This document shows, piece by piece, positions 1-12,830 of a DNA stretch of 64,000 bases. The DNA comes from Typhlomys cinereus (taxonomy: Eukaryota > Chordata > Mammalia > Rodentia > Platacanthomyidae). The position numbers and the translations under genes are program-made. The stretch covers positions 2,322,454 through 2,386,453 of the forward strand of contig JALPQD010000142.1 of NCBI GenBank assembly GCA_023101885.1, in the 5' to 3' direction. Within the stretch, counting starts at the first letter, position 1. Every line of letters begins with the position of its first letter. The notes beneath the pieces were generated by a model, which searched no databases, was not told the DNA's origin, and saw nothing but the letters and a program-made list of their open reading frames with translations.

Positions 1-657
1 CACTCTTCTGCTACTGTTTAATATTTATAAATGCTAGATCATATTGTGGATTATTGAAACATAAAGTATTCCTTTAATTGAAGAAATGTTTCTAGAATTA
101 CACTTTAGTTCTTGTAAGCAGTCTTATGTGCATAAGCTGAAGATTACTGAATTGAAAATTTTACTCTAAATTGCTGGGCTATCATTAGAACCATTTCTAA
201 TTCCCTTTGTGACATGTTACCAAGGAAAAACCTCACTGCTTTGAATAACAATGTATTTGAGACACATTTAGCTTTTGAAAGCTGGTTAATATCCTTTTTT
301 GCTATGAACACCTAATTTATAAGACATTTTACTCCCTTTTATAAGGACAATTTAAAGTTACTTTTCTATGAATTTCTACTTATTGCTCTTTGGGATGTGC
401 TAATTTATTTTCAAAATGTTAATTTTAGATCTTCCAATGTAGATATATATGAATTGATATGATATTAAATCATACATGAAATGTCTGTATTAATATTCTA
501 CTTATTAAAATTAATTGAGTTTTCTGAGTCCCAAAATCTTAAATTAATTAAACCATCTCATATTCTCTTGTAGCTTTAAAATGAATGTTATATATATAAT
601 ATATATATAATATCAAGGTATAGTAAACACTTCTTTGAATGTCTTGATGACCCATAG
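1..657. other. Unique AT-rich non-coding sequence
   Basis: No gene or recognised mobile element. A short TA-dinucleotide tract lies at about 588-612. Confidence 0.6.
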
Positions 658-669
658 TCTCTTATTTAT

Positions 670-709
670 TTATCTATTAAATATTTTAATTTTTTGTGTG
701 TATGTGTGT

Positions 710-753
<44 letters not shown>

Positions 754-989
754 CAGAGAGCACTGTGTGTCTCTTAGAGGGCCAAGAGTGACCTTGGGAA
801 TCATCCTGGATTGCTTCTACCTCCTTTTTGCTTTGCTCTGGCATTTTCCAGCCTCTGCCCACCAGGGCTAGAAGTGTAGACAGTCGTCTCTCCACCTGAC
901 ATTTTTATATTGGATGTGGAATCCTAACTCAGCACCTTCTGCATGAGAGGTAGAGTCTTAACCCCTGGGCCGTCTTTCTAGTCCTGTAA
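670..989 (-). mobile_element. tRNA-headed SINE, older subfamily
   Basis: The element is antisense: its GT-rich tail is on the left and its tRNA-like head, ending in GGGCCGTCTTTCTAGTCCTG, is on the right. Flanking direct repeats TCTCTTATTTAT at 658-669 and 990-1001 are its target-site duplication. The body motif (CACTGTGTGTC, then CTTGGGAATCATCCTGGATTG) recurs in most older SINEs of this window. Confidence 0.85.
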
Positions 990-1001
990 TCTCTTATTTA
1001 T

Positions 1002-3918
1002 ATCAAGCATTGTTGTGCATTCAATGAATGGAAGCCCCATGTTTGAAAGTGAGATATGAGCCATTCAAGACATGAGTTTGGGTGATACCAGATTTTGCTA
1101 AAAATACATACAAGATAAACAATTTAAAAAGAGAAAATGATTTACTTTAGACGTTCTAGTCCATGCTGAATGGCCCATTGACTTTTGAGCATTTGGTGAA
1201 GCAGCATGAAACACTGGGTGTGTGTGGAAGAGCAAGACTGGACAATTCAGCATAACTGTGGTAGGCAAAGATAGCAAGACAGGCAGGGGACTCACAATCC
1301 TCTTTGAGGCCATGCTCCTAATGACCTAGAAACCTTGAAGTAGATCCCACATCCAAAGGTTCTCTTTTGCCCAATGATGCCAAGCTGGGTGTGTAAGTTT
1401 CTAACACAAGCATCTTTGAGAGACAGTCCATAACCACAGCCCTAATTGTTTAATTATAATGACTTATGTATTGATATGTTATTCTAAAAGCTAAGCTGCT
1501 TTTCTCTTTGAATTCAAATTTCTGGCACATAACTTACGTATTTTCATGCATGTTTTGTTTGAATGTTTACTGATGATCATTATTAACTCAGTACCTTTCT
1601 AATAAATATCAACCAGAAAATGTTTTTTCAGTGATTATATTTTTATTGGCATCAATTAGACATGTATCAGATTATTTCACATTGTATATTTGTAAGAGAA
1701 CATCATGTAATTGAAATATCACACTGGACTCCATGAACTCAGAGACTGTAAAGTAAATATGATGATGGCAGCAGTCTTATTATAGTGTGTTTGATTTAGC
1801 TATGATAGATTTTGAGAGAGACATTTGTTAGCATGATCCATCATTCTCATTCCATTGAGAACAATTTCCATTTTCAGAAAGATGACTTTTGATGAAGTAT
1901 CAGATTACTTACTACAAAAATGTCAAAGCCATGTAGCCATCTGAAAAAGAGGAGAAAAAAATGAGAGAGATGATTACAATACCAAAGGAAAGGCCTTGGC
2001 CTTGACCAGTGGAGATTGCCTTCCAGGCAACAAGGTAATTTATTTTCCGACCTCAGCTCATTCAAATTCTTGTCTTCTCTGGCAATATCACTGCAGGTTA
2101 TATTCAGTGGACCAAATTCATATCAGTCTTTTAACCTGTACAGAACACTTTATGACTTGCATGTGTTGGCTTTGAGTGGAGCTTTTCCTATTCATAAGTG
2201 GAATCTACATGCTGAAGAGACTCTGAGGAATCAGGATAAATAGTTATAAACATGAGAAGGCAAGAGAGGTCTACCAAAGGATGATTTCCACTGAACATTA
2301 ATGCATTTGCAAGTAGGGAAGGGGGGTCAATGTGAATATTGGGTTATGGCTATATTTCCAAATATGAAAGCATCCATGTGAAAAGGCCACATTCTAGGCA
2401 GTTACCTTGCATGTTTCTGTCAATTGTGCTTACAGATATTTAGATATTTCCAAATTTAGTAAGGTTGCTTGTTTTATTTGAATATTGTAGATAAGAGAAT
2501 TTCAGGGTCATCATCATCTGATTTCTCAAAGCTGAATCTTTATCTCTGTTGTGCTTATGATGGAAACATTAAAGTAGTAAGTGCATTTAATTAAATATGT
2601 GGAGTTACTTTATTACAAATTATTGCATGATTTTTATGGTAGTTATTACTTCAGATAAGATCTACTTAAGGATGTTAAAAGAAATCATCATATTTGTACA
2701 GATAAGATTTAAAGCTTATTCCTTTCCTGGTCTTTCATTTCTCTAAATACTACATCTGTACTTAAAAAGGCATGTGTGAAAACAAAATGCTGGACACATA
2801 GTCATTTTTTTTTTTTTTTTTTTTTTTTTGTTACTCTGGTTTTGTTTTTTTTTTTTGCAATTGCAATAGTTGAGGAAATTTAGGGAAATGAGAACAATGT
2901 TCAATAGGTGGCGCTAATGAGACACACATTGCTGAATTCTCAGATGCTGTTTCCAGAGATTTATTATGAAATTCAGCAATAAGGATGCTGAGGGCAAGGC
3001 AGATTGACTGGATTGCCTTTCATTTGGGGAATACTTACGTCACACCAAATGTTTTTAATGATTTATTCGCCCTGATTTATATGGAATTTGAACAGTTTGT
3101 TCTTTTTGACCACTTCCTATTTGGAATGTTTTCCTTCTAAAAAGGAAGATTAATTGCTTGTGCCTATGTGAAGTACCTTCCGGTCATGTGATTCAAGAGA
3201 AGAATACTGTGCTTATTGATGATTCCACTGAATATATGATATGAAATTCAAATCAGATTCATGGGTAAGGGGCTAGCTGTGAGATCATTCAGCTCATCTT
3301 GGAGCTATACTTAGCAGGTTTCCCATTCAGGCCCAGTGTTACTCACTGAAAATTACTTTTTTACTCTATTTTATGTTCATAAGAACATTGATAAAGATTT
3401 ATAATAAGTTGGATTATTAGGAATTACCAAATACTAGTTAAAAAGCAAGTATTGCTGTTTCTTGTCAATTTGAGGACTAAAGTACTAAACAGCACTGGCC
3501 TGTATGTTACAGCACACCGTATTTACTCCTGGGCGACTTCACAGACATCTCAACATGAAATCTGTGTTTCAAACAGGGAGAAAGAGATGTTCATTGAGAA
3601 AATAATAGATCGTGTTCTCCAATGTTACAATTCTTCAAAGATTAAATTAAGATTGGCCTTTCTGGTAGTTCAAGTTTTTCAGTTTTCGGTATTCTTCTAA
3701 TAAAATCCATTGCATCCACTTCTCTTCTTCAATTTGAATAAATTTATCTGTTGTACAATTTTGGAATACTATTTGAAACAAGTGATTGAATGAAACTATT
3801 TCAAAGTGGTTCTCTTAATACTGCTAAGAAAATTGACAGCTTTGTTAAGTTTTTGCAAGTAGCATAATAGTTAAAATCTCTTAGAAGTTACATTATTATA
3901 TAACCAAATTCTCTCATT
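1002..3918. other. Non-coding sequence, no gene seen
   Basis: Mostly unique AT-rich DNA. A poly-T run interrupted once lies at 2805-2856. Short open frames such as 2016-2243 and 3452-3700 show no family resemblance or codon character. Confidence 0.55.
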
Positions 3919-3931
3919 AAGAAATATTAAG

Positions 3932-5267
3932 TTTTTTTAAAATTTTTTAAATTTTTTAAATTTTTTAACTTTTTAATTATTTATTTATTTAATTATTATT
4001 AAAATGTAATTATACATTTTAAAATTTTTTACCAGTTCCCTCCCTCCCCCCAAACCCCCTCCTCCTCCTCCTCTCCCTCCCCATCCCCCAGTGCCTCCCC
4101 CCCAATTCCCAGAGAGTCCTTTATTGTGTACGCCTGACTCTCCACTGGGTCCTCCTCTCCGATGACATATAAGGACCCAGTGGCATTTCCATAAGCCCTT
4201 TCTCTTGTTCCCCTTAAACATAGGAGCACTACTATGGCTGACAATGCCTTGCCTCCAGGGATCTTGGTGCCCTTAATAGATGCTAGACTTTTATGAGGGC
4301 AACAGTGTGCTGGACATTACGCAGGGCATGCAAAGTTCCATTATGATTGCTTTGGCCCCAACTATTGTTGAGAATCTTGCAAATCGTTGTTCCTCCCATC
4401 CTTTTGCTCTTACAATCTTACCGCCCCCTCTTCTGCAAATGTCCCTGAGCTCCAGGATGGGGAGAGATTAGGCTGGCCTAGTTCTATGTGATTGATATAG
4501 AGTCTCTGAAGTTCTGGATTGTGGGAATAACCCCCCATGCAGCAGAGGTTCGCCTCGATAGCACAAGCTCGACCATGTTCATAACAGCACTGTTTACAAT
4601 AGCAAAGTCCTGGAATCAACCTAAATGTCCAACAGTTGACGAGTGGATAAGGAAACTGTGGTACATCTCTACAATGGAGTACTACTCAGCCATCAAAAAT
4701 GATGAATTACTGGAATTTGCTGGGAAATGGATGTCATTAGAAACAATTATATTAAGTGAAGTATCCCAAACCCAGAAAATTAAATGCCATATGTACTCCC
4801 TAATAGGTGGCTCCTAGTACCAAACTCACCCAGCCCACATTGAGACACTCAAAAGTAAACCTATGTAACACAGTAATTGCAAGGATTATGAACAAGAGAG
4901 ATGGGGTAGGAGGGCCACACCAGAAACAAGGAAAGAGGGGACCATGTTACAGCAGAGAAAATAGGCCTCCATCAAGGTCTGCAAGTAAGTAATGAGAAAC
5001 CTGGTTAAGTTCACAGGCGTTCTTTCCTGATCTCACCAGAAGGGGAGGGCATATAGTCTAGCAGATAAAAAGTAATCATTTTGCAAATGGGTGATGGACC
5101 CCTCCCTCACTGAGGTTTCCTACTTTTATTACATCTACCCTTGAATGTGCTATTATAACAAGACTCCAGTTTAACAGCTTTTTGTCTCTGGCCAGGGGGT
5201 GACATACAGTGCCCAGCAGGATGGAGTGAAGGGCATTGCAGGAGCAGCAAAACTGCAAAAGAAAATC
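3932..5267 (-). mobile_element. 5'-inverted (twin-primed) L1 fragment
   Basis: The element carries flanking direct repeats AAGAAATATTAAG at 3919-3931 and 5268-5280. The left part (about 3932-4515) is antisense L1 3'UTR ending in a T-rich run, which is the poly(A) tail on the minus strand. The right part (about 4516-5267) is sense: the end of ORF2 (GITPHAAEVRLDSTS...YYSAIKNDELLEF) followed by early 3'UTR. In the complete L1 at 39824-48181 the two segments are adjacent and in one orientation, so the 5' part was inverted on insertion. Confidence 0.88.
4519..4815 (+). pseudogene. L1 ORF2 C-terminal remnant
   Basis: An open stretch encodes the last roughly 95 residues of an L1 ORF2 protein, with FTIAKSWNQPKCPTVDEW and YYSAIKNDELLEF. 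It matches 46690-46966 of the full-length L1 at most positions. It sits in the inverted arm of the insertion and has no promoter or catalytic domain, so it is a fragment. Confidence 0.85.
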
Positions 5268-5280
5268 AAGAAATATTAAG

Positions 5281-6215
5281 GTTTTTTTTAACCTTGACTG
5301 AGTTTGCTCTTTGACAGCTTCATACATAGTGTTCTGATGACCCCAATGGCCACTTTCTCTAGTCTCGCCCATCCCCCTATAACCCAGGAACTTCTTTCCC
5401 ACATTTATGTCCTTTATTTCCAGACTCACTATGTTTAACCAGGGTTGCCTCTGTGAGCATGAGTGTGGAAGTATCTTTTTCATAGCAAAAGCATGACTGT
5501 TGTATCCCTTGCCTGTTACTGATAGAAATGATGTCTGCTCAGGCAGGCCAGTTTTAGCTGTTTACAAAGTATAAAACTAAGGGCTACATCCTAGTGTGTT
5601 GAGAATCCCAGGATTTGATAAACACAGACAGGGCTCTTATTATTTATATGGAAAAACTAAAGAGGTTTTTTTTCCCATTGGGAATGGTCTTGACAGATAA
5701 CTCGTACACTTCTTATTAGGATTATTTGAGAAGAATTTTAAGTAATTCTTGTTTCTATACATTATTTACACTGCTAGATATGTATTATTTTGAACATTTG
5801 TTGGGTCATATCTGTCGAAGGGATTAATTCAAAGTCCATTCTTGCTTAGAAATTTCCATAATTTAAGAAGTTCCGATAGATTTCCTACAAGTGGATTTGA
5901 CAATGACCAGGATAACCTGGAGTGAGGGCATATGTTCTGCCTCTTCCTTGTCTTCTTATTGCCTTATTGTAAGATGACTCACATACCATAGTACTTGGCC
6001 ACAAATATGTACAATTATATGACTTTCCTGCATTCACAGAGTTGTGCAACCATTGCCACAGTTTGATATGTTTCCTCATGCTCCTCCCCAAGCCCCACAC
6101 CCTTAATGCTTCCGTGTTTCCAGCTTGAGTCCAGTTCTTATAATTCTAGGTCTTGGGAAGCCACTAACTGATTTTTCTAATTCAACATTTTTAATTAGTT
6201 TACTAGTATTTTCTT
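5281..6215. other. Non-coding sequence, no feature seen
   Basis: Unique sequence between the inverted L1 and a T-rich L1 3'-end-like fragment. No gene or clear repeat is recognised. Confidence 0.5.
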
Positions 6216-6450
6216 TTTAAAATTTTTATTTTATTATTAAATAAAGTTAGCAAAGACAATGAGTAGCTATCCCTATTTCTTCCTCTCACCCCACATCTCC
6301 CTCACTTCCCTCCCTTTGTAGATCCAACCCATTCCCTCCCACCCTACTATTCAACAATTTCTATAAGTCCCAAGTTTTCCTCTGGACAATCTGTTCTAAT
6401 TGGGGTTCAAGCATCTGTGGCATTAGTGGTACTTTCTACATTTTTATTTT
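6216..6450 (-). mobile_element. Probable old L1 3'-end fragment, antisense
   Basis: An A/T-rich start is followed by a pyrimidine-rich run (CTCCCTCACTTCCCTCCC) and CCCATTCCCTCCCACC. This is the layout of the purine-rich L1 3'UTR seen in reverse, as at 4020-4090 and 13190-13260. Divergence makes this tentative. Confidence 0.45.
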
Positions 6451-6599
6451 CTTAATAGTTACTGTATAGCTGATCAAATGTATCTCAGAATCTACTTCAG
6501 ATTTCTGTGAACTATATTAGTAAGGTACATAAGAAGTATTCTGTTTAGCTTTATTTTCCTTATCTCCTTTTTAGTTTTTATTTATTGTTCCATTTTCAT

Positions 6600-6910
6600 A
6601 TATGTATATGTGGTATGAGTGTGCATATTTTCATGAGTATGCATATTTGTGTTGGTGGGCATGTGCCTATGCATCTGTGTGTGGGGGGGGGGCCTGAAGT
6701 TGATAGTTTCTAATCAAAAAAGAACTTGCCTATAGGGCTTGATTGGCTACAGTCTTGCTTTATGGATTCTGGTTTCCTTATTCAGAACTAGAATTATATG
6801 TAGGCTGCCGCATCTACCAGGCATTTGGCCTGGGGTCCAGGTATTTAAACCTCTGTACTTTTGCTTGCATGGCAAAACGTTTGACCACTTAGGTTACAGA
6901 TATTTAGGTG
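6600..6910 (-). mobile_element. B4-like (ID plus B1) SINE, antisense, degraded
   Basis: A TG-rich tail at 6600-6690 is followed by sequence ending TTGCTTGCATGGCAAAACGTTTGACCACTTAGGTTAC, which resembles the reversed ID/tRNA head (GCAAGGCAAGCACTTTACC...GAGCC). The diverged middle is B1-like. Confidence 0.5.
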
Positions 6911-7195
6911 TTTCCCCAGGTTTCTTTCTCCTTTTATGATATTATTATACATATTTATTTTCATGTATTACTAGTCCAAGAATGTGTTTCTATAGTTTTA
7001 TTATATGATGTTACTTTTAAGGAAACTGGAAAAAAGAAACAACTACATATATATTAACTTTGCTCTATTATTCTTCCTGCTTAACACTTTGGGTTCTCTT
7101 TATTTGTCTCTTTATTTGTAGTTTTATGCTTATATTCTTGATTAGGCATTATAGTTTATTCATATAACCTTATCTAATGTCTTTCTTTAACTTTT

Positions 7196-7496
7196 TTTAT
7201 TTTTTATTTTTTTATTATTTATTCAACTGTGTGCATGTGTGTGTGTATGTGTGCGCGCGTGTGTGTGTGTGTGAGTGTGTGTCTGTGTGTCTGTAGAACC
7301 ACGGACGAATTCGCGAACCACCATGGACGCCTCCACCTCCTTCTGCCCCGGGATTCACAGGCTCCGCCCACCAGGACCAGAAGCGCAGGCCTCCCCCGGC
7401 TTCCGCCTGGCGTCTATACGTGGGGTCTAGGATCCGAACTCAGGACCTTCCGCCTGCAAGGCGGAGGCTTAACCCCTGAGCCACCTCTCCAGCCCC
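7196..7496 (-). mobile_element. Young CpG-rich tRNA-headed SINE, copy 1
   Basis: It has perfect 17-bp flanking direct repeats GTCTTTCTTTAACTTTT at 7179-7195 and 7497-7513. Read on the minus strand it has a tRNA-like head with a B box GAGTTCGGATCC, a CpG-rich body (GAATTCGTCCGTGGTTC at its 3' side), a CA-rich tract and an A/T-rich tail. It inserted into an ancient L1 tract. Confidence 0.93.
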
Positions 7497-8465
7497 GTCT
7501 TTCTTTAACTTTTGATATAGCTCTACTTCCAAAATCTACCAGTTGTGTACATTTCGTGAAATATTAGATTTTTATATGTCATAGGCAAAACACAATTTAT
7601 ATTTTCATCCTATTATGTGTTTTTCCATTATGCATTTTTCTTACTTTAAACATAAGTTGAGAGAAAACAAGAAACATTTCTGTACCTATTTTTTATTAAC
7701 TTGTAATTGTATTTAACAATGGTCTTTGTTTCTTCATGTGTATTCAGATTTTTGTTACTTGCTTTCAACCTGAAGAACTTTTTAAATGTTTCTTTTAATG
7801 TGATATTGCTTACAAAATATCATCTTATCATTTATCTGTCAATATTTTAACTTAATGTATAAAGAATAGTTTGATTTGATAACATCCTTGGTTGGCAGGA
7901 TTTTCACTCACTGTTGTGAATATGCCATTACACTGGGTGAATATCCTCTGTGCTTTCTAATGAGAAATCATTTGTTAACTTTACTGGTATTTCCTTGTAT
8001 TTTACAAGTCATTTTTCACTGATGCTTTTAGTGTTTTGTCCTTGTCTTTGAATCTGTTTTGCTTTGAAATGTCTGGGTAAGGATATTTTTTCTGTTGTCT
8101 TGTTGAAAACAATATTAAATGTTTCATCAAATTTAAGAAAATTTTGACTGTTATTTTTGAAACATTTATGCGCATTCTTTTTTTTCCTTTATCATTTTCT
8201 TTAGGTGTGTTTATGTGTGTCTTCACATGTTAAGTGCCACAAGTTCTTTGAGTCTTTATTCATTTTTCTTCTTTTTTTCTTCATGTTGCAAGGTCTCTAC
8301 ATATGTTTTCAGTGACTTTTACATAGTTCCTACAACATATTTTCAATTTACTGACTTTCTTACTAGTTCAAATGTAGTACTGAGCATTGTCACAAATGTG
8401 CCAGTCCATCTGTTTTACTTTTCAATTCCAGAATTTAATTAGGTTCTCTTAAAAATAATTACATC

Positions 8466-8620
8466 AGGCTTGTGAGATGGTGCAATGTGTAAAAGTGTTT
8501 TCTGCCAAGCCTGATGGCCTGAGTTTGGTCACCAGAACCCATAGAGGATGGAAACCCCAGGGTTATGAAAATTGTCCCCCCTCCTCTCTTTCTCTCTCTC
8601 TCTTTAATAAAATAGTGAAA
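8466..8620 (+). mobile_element. B2/B3-like SINE
   Basis: The order GCTTGTGAGATGGTGCAATG...TGCCAAGCCTGATGGCCTGAG...CACCAGAACCCATAGAGGATGG matches a B2/B3 head and body. It ends in a CT-rich run and AATAAAATAGTGAAAA. Confidence 0.7.
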
Positions 8621-8859
8621 AATTAACTCTTCTTTGATAATCTATATTTGATTAGGCATTACTATAACTTCCTTTACTTTTTAAACTATGGTTTCTTCAG
8701 CTTGAATATACTCAGATATTATATTCACAAATATATACTTGGTTATTACTTACTATACTTAGTTGTTTTGAATATTTTATACATTCTATTTGATTTTTAA
8801 GTCCTCTCAAAGGTAGTTTTCTTCTCTGATATTTCTTGTGTATAGGTCACACTTTTTTC

Positions 8860-10229
8860 TTGAAAATCGATTGCAGTCACTTTGTCCTAACTGCCCTTAA
8901 GCTTCAGAGATATGTATGTTCTCCATAGTGTGTAGCCTTTATTGTCACTCATCACAGGTCCAAGTTGTAGATGGGGTAGTTATGATAGAGTGAGGTAGTT
9001 TTAGCAGTTATTCTTTTGTGATCCTCTCTTTTACTGAACTCAATTAATTTTTTGCCTCTGTAAATATCGTATCTAGCTGTTAGTTTCCACTAAGTGCTGA
9101 CTGACTGTTCTATTGTTTTTAATAATACCTTGGAGGCATTAATTGCTTTACAGCTCGATTCAATTAAATCGAGCCTCCCTTACAAGGGTAGTCTTTGAGG
9201 TCAAGCCTCAAGTTTTGCTCGCTCCTGTTTATCTGTTTCTCTCATAAAGTAGGTGGTTTTCAATTCGCTTGTTGTTCAGAAGCTACAAACCTCTTAGTTT
9301 CTTATTATCCTAATATTCCTTGATTTGAACAGAATCCTTCATCTTGGAATTCCTCATACTGCATTCCAATTAAAGGTAGTTCACTTGGGAAAAGCTTCAA
9401 GATCTCTGTTGACGATCTCCCCTCAACAAACCCAGCTTAAAAAATCATCTGCTGCAGCTATAATTTAGGGACCATGACCTGTTTTATTTGAGCACTTGCT
9501 GATTACAATACTGAACAATACAATGCCATACACTACAATACAATACACTATAATGCAATAAAATAATAATATAGTAAAGTAACATACAATACAATACAAC
9601 ACATGGCTGCTGGCAAAGGTAGTAGCCTCATTTTCTCCAGCTTAATCTTTCTTCTACAAGCAGGCAAGAATGAGAGTGATCAGACCTCGATATTATCAGT
9701 TTGCTGCATCTAGGGCATAAACTCTGACCTACTAATAGGGGCTAGCATGTATTGTTTCAGACAACTCAGCTGCTTTGGCCTGGAGCAGAGCGTGTATGTA
9801 TGTTGGATGACAATTAATGGTGGCTTGATCTTCCTGAAAGAAAATAGTGGTATTGCTGGGAAAATGGCAGGTTGAAAGTCTTGTGTTCTTGCCTGGTCAT
9901 ACAGAGAGAAGGTGTAGCACTCTCTGGGGACATAAGAGTTGTGAAAGATAGGTTGAGTCCCAATACTGTAGGTTAGGTTGACTTTACCGAGATATATTGC
10001 ATGCATTTTAGATGATTCTAAGATCATTAAATGGTTATGCATTGCAATGCTCACCAGTTATGGCTGTTTCATGTGACAGAAGGTCTGTGGAGTTCTCTTT
10101 ACCTCCATTTGAGTATCTCCATACCATGATCTATTTCTGCTTCTATTTATAAAATTATGTCAGAGGGACTTGCTTGATTTTAAGTATATGCTCCTTTTTT
10201 GTTTGTTTGTTTGTTTTAGTCACACTGTC
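8860..10229. other. Non-coding sequence with a degenerate ACAAT tract
   Basis: No gene seen. A degenerate pentamer run related to ACAAT occupies about 9505-9602. An open frame at 9710-10054 (minus) has no recognisable similarity. Confidence 0.5.
9505..9602. repeat. Degenerate (ACAAT)n tract
   Basis: Repeated units such as CAATACAATGCC, CTACAATACAATACAC and ATACAATACAATACAACAC show an impure pentanucleotide repeat. Confidence 0.75.
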
Positions 10230-10331
10230 TTTACATTCTTTATCTTTTATTTTTCCTGAGGTACTGGGGATTGAACTGAGAGATTCATGCGTGCTAGGCA
10301 AGTGCTCTACTGCCAAGCTACATTCTTTCAT
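10230..10331 (-). mobile_element. ID-type SINE, antisense
   Basis: GGTACTGGGGATTGAACTGA, then GCTAGGCAAGTGCTCTACTGCCAAGC, is the reverse of a tRNA-Ala-derived ID element. A T-rich stretch on its left is the tail. Confidence 0.8.
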
Positions 10332-11340
10332 TTAAAAAAATCACTTACCATGTACCAGACCAAGAAACTTGCCATTTAGCTTCTAACATGATGCAATCAT
10401 TTCATGCAATGTTATTATAAAAGTCCTACTTCTTTTTATTAAAGAAGATTGCATCATCTCTTATTTTCCTATGCCTGGATCCTGTCCCCTATGGATCTTT
10501 TAAGTCTTGTAGTATAATATTTATGCTATCTGACATATGAGTAGCATACATTGTGAGCTAACTTCCTGGCGATTTATGCAAAATAAATGTTTGCCAAGAC
10601 ACAGTTGCATGATAGTGACCATTTGCTGCACATTAACCTGTGTGATGAAGGGTTTCCCATGGACTACCTGCATCACAGATGCTATGCTCTCCAGTCCTGA
10701 GCACATTTGCAAGCCTCATCTATCTGTATGCTTCAATTACCTGCCCATTGTGTTCTGTATTGTATTAGGATCTGCTTTTCTTTGTGTCCTTCCAAAATTC
10801 TTATGTTGAATACTAATTAGAAATTTTAGGTAAGTATAGTATTAAAATGTAATAAGGTTTGAGAAGGCAAATAGGAAATGAGAGCAGAGCTCTTGAATGT
10901 GTCCTTACAGTAGAGGCTCAGGGGCTGCCTGTCCTGATGCCAAATTTGCCACTGCTTTGATTTTGGATTTGCTGATTTCCAGAAGCACAAGGACTATTTA
11001 TATTGTTTGTACTTTACCCAGTGCATATCATTTATTATAATAATCCAAATTCGCTAATATAGCAAGATGCTGCTTCACTATAGTATAATTTAGGAGATAC
11101 AAAGATGTCATGTATACCCCATGATCTAGATGTCATGCACATTACTCCTTGTAATTGTCCTCTGCCAGAATAGGATACTCATTACAATTATTGAACCTGC
11201 ATCAACATATTAAAAGTCACCTAAGCCCATAATTTGAGGTAGCATTCACTCTTGATGTTGTGTGATTTGTGATTTCCTGAAGATATATGATGAGATAGAG
11301 TTATGCTTTTGAATACATTTATAATGACATTTATCTGTCA
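10332..11340. other. Non-coding sequence, no feature seen
   Basis: The 10537-10809 open frame (90 codons, +) has a counterpart on the other strand and no recognisable domain, so I do not call it a gene. Confidence 0.5.
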
Positions 11341-12536
11341 CAGTTCTCTCATAAAGAACAACTTAATATCCTAAAAAAGTATCTTACTCTCCCTAATCAA
11401 CTTTTCCTTCATCCAGCAAATAGCATAGTTTTATCCTTTTAAGAATCCCTTATGAGTGGAATATGCATCTTTTCCAGATTGGCTTGGCTCACTTAATAAT
11501 TGTTTAAATTTTCTGTCTTTTGGAATATTGAATACTCTCCTGTTGTTTGATATACCACAGCTTTTAAAACATTTTATTTCAGAAAGACACCTTGATTATT
11601 TCCAAGTTTGACGACTAGTCATAACTTTTCTATAAATAACCATGTGGATGACTATTTGAATGGATAAACGTTCTGGAATAAAATGGATTGGTGAATAAAG
11701 ACTGCCTTGAAGTTCCGTAAGAACAAAGAAATCAAGGTAGATAGATCTTGGATTACAAACGTACAATTTATTGTGTAACTTACTAGTAGAAGCATGGTCT
11801 TAGGCATTCATAATATCTGTGAATTCACACAGTTTTGGCCAGGAATAAGAGTGTGTGCAAGTGAGCATGTGTGTGTACATGTGTGTGTGGGGGGGTTGGA
11901 CATAAACACATGTTGCATCACAAGTCAGAGTCAGACACCTCAGTAGAACTAGCTAAAGTGATTATGGGAAAGATGGAAGTAGTCATGTCAAGCTGAATCT
12001 ATATAGCATATGTGTTCACTCCTTTGGATAAACACTGAAGATCGTAATTGCTAAATCACATGGTAAGGGTCTGTTTGATTTTGACGAAATTTCCAAACTA
12101 CCTTCTCCATATTTTCATTCTATCATCAGTGAATGAGAGCTCCTGTTGTTTCAAATTTCTAAGTAACATTTGGTTCTGCCCATGTTTTGGGCTTCAGTTA
12201 TTCTATCATGTATAGATCTACTTCATCATTGCGGTGATTTGTGATTTCCATACATGATATGGAAATCTTTTCATATGACATTTTCACCTGTATATATTTC
12301 TTGGGAAGGTCTGATCCAGTTTTGCATTGGGTCATTTGTTCTCTTGGAGCTGAGCTTTAAGAAGTGGGTACATTAAATTATAAGAGTTTTTTGTAATTGG
12401 TATATTTTGCATCACTGATAAGAGTCTGTGATCTGTATTTGCATTTTATTGACATCTGTAAGGAATAAGTTTTATGTTGTGATTAAGTACAACTTGCGAA
12501 TTTTGGTCATACTCAAGGTCATTAAGATTTTCTGCC
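11340..12536 (-). mobile_element. Ancient L1 (ORF2 3' region), antisense, part 1
   Basis: Segments resemble reversed L1 ORF2, for example ATACCACAGCTTTTAAAAC...TTTCCAAGTTTGACGACTAG, ACTCCTTTGGATAAACACTG...TTGCTAAATCACATGGTAAG and TTTCCAAACTACCTTCTCC. Their order is that of an antisense L1. It continues after an insertion block at 13722. Confidence 0.72.
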
Positions 12537-12564
12537 ATGTGTTCTAGTCATTTTATTATTTTTT

Positions 12565-12621
<57 letters not shown>

Positions 12622-12813
12622 AAGAGAACTATGTGTTTCTATGGAGGAGCAAAGGTGACTTTGGGAATAGTTTTGGATTGTTTCTAAAATCTTCATTTTG
12701 GTGTTTTCCAGTCTCTGCCCACCATGCCAAGTATAGGCCTGTTTCTTTCTACCTGGTGTTTATTATTTGGACCTGGGATCCGATCTCAGGCCTTCTGCTT
12801 GCAAGGCAGAGTC
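12537..12813 (-). mobile_element. Older tRNA-headed SINE with GA-rich tail
   Basis: A pure GA tract at about 12565-12618 is followed by the family body (GTGACTTTGGGAATAG...CTCTGCCCACCATGCC) and the reversed head up to GCTTGCAAGGCAGAGTC. It is cut at its head by the insertion of the next SINE. Confidence 0.8.
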
Positions 12814-12830
12814 TTTTTTTCCTTTTTAAA

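Larger units (their letters stand above)
6950..8860 (-). mobile_element. Ancient L1 tract, antisense
   Basis: The AT-rich text resembles the 3' part of old mammalian L1 elements in reverse, for example CATCAAATTTAAGAAAATTTTGAC at 8125-8149 and the GGTTGGCAGGATTTTCACTCACTG block at 7891. It is interrupted by a younger SINE at 7196-7496 and a B3-like SINE at 8466-8620. The match is from memory of the family and highly diverged, so the ends are approximate. Confidence 0.6.

Noticed and set aside
5076..5483. 135-codon open frame, minus strand
   Set aside because: It is antisense to the inverted L1 3'UTR and its flank, with no similarity to known proteins.
10537..10809. 90-codon open frame with cysteine-rich text
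   Set aside because: It has an opposing frame of similar length, no family similarity and no splice or promoter context.
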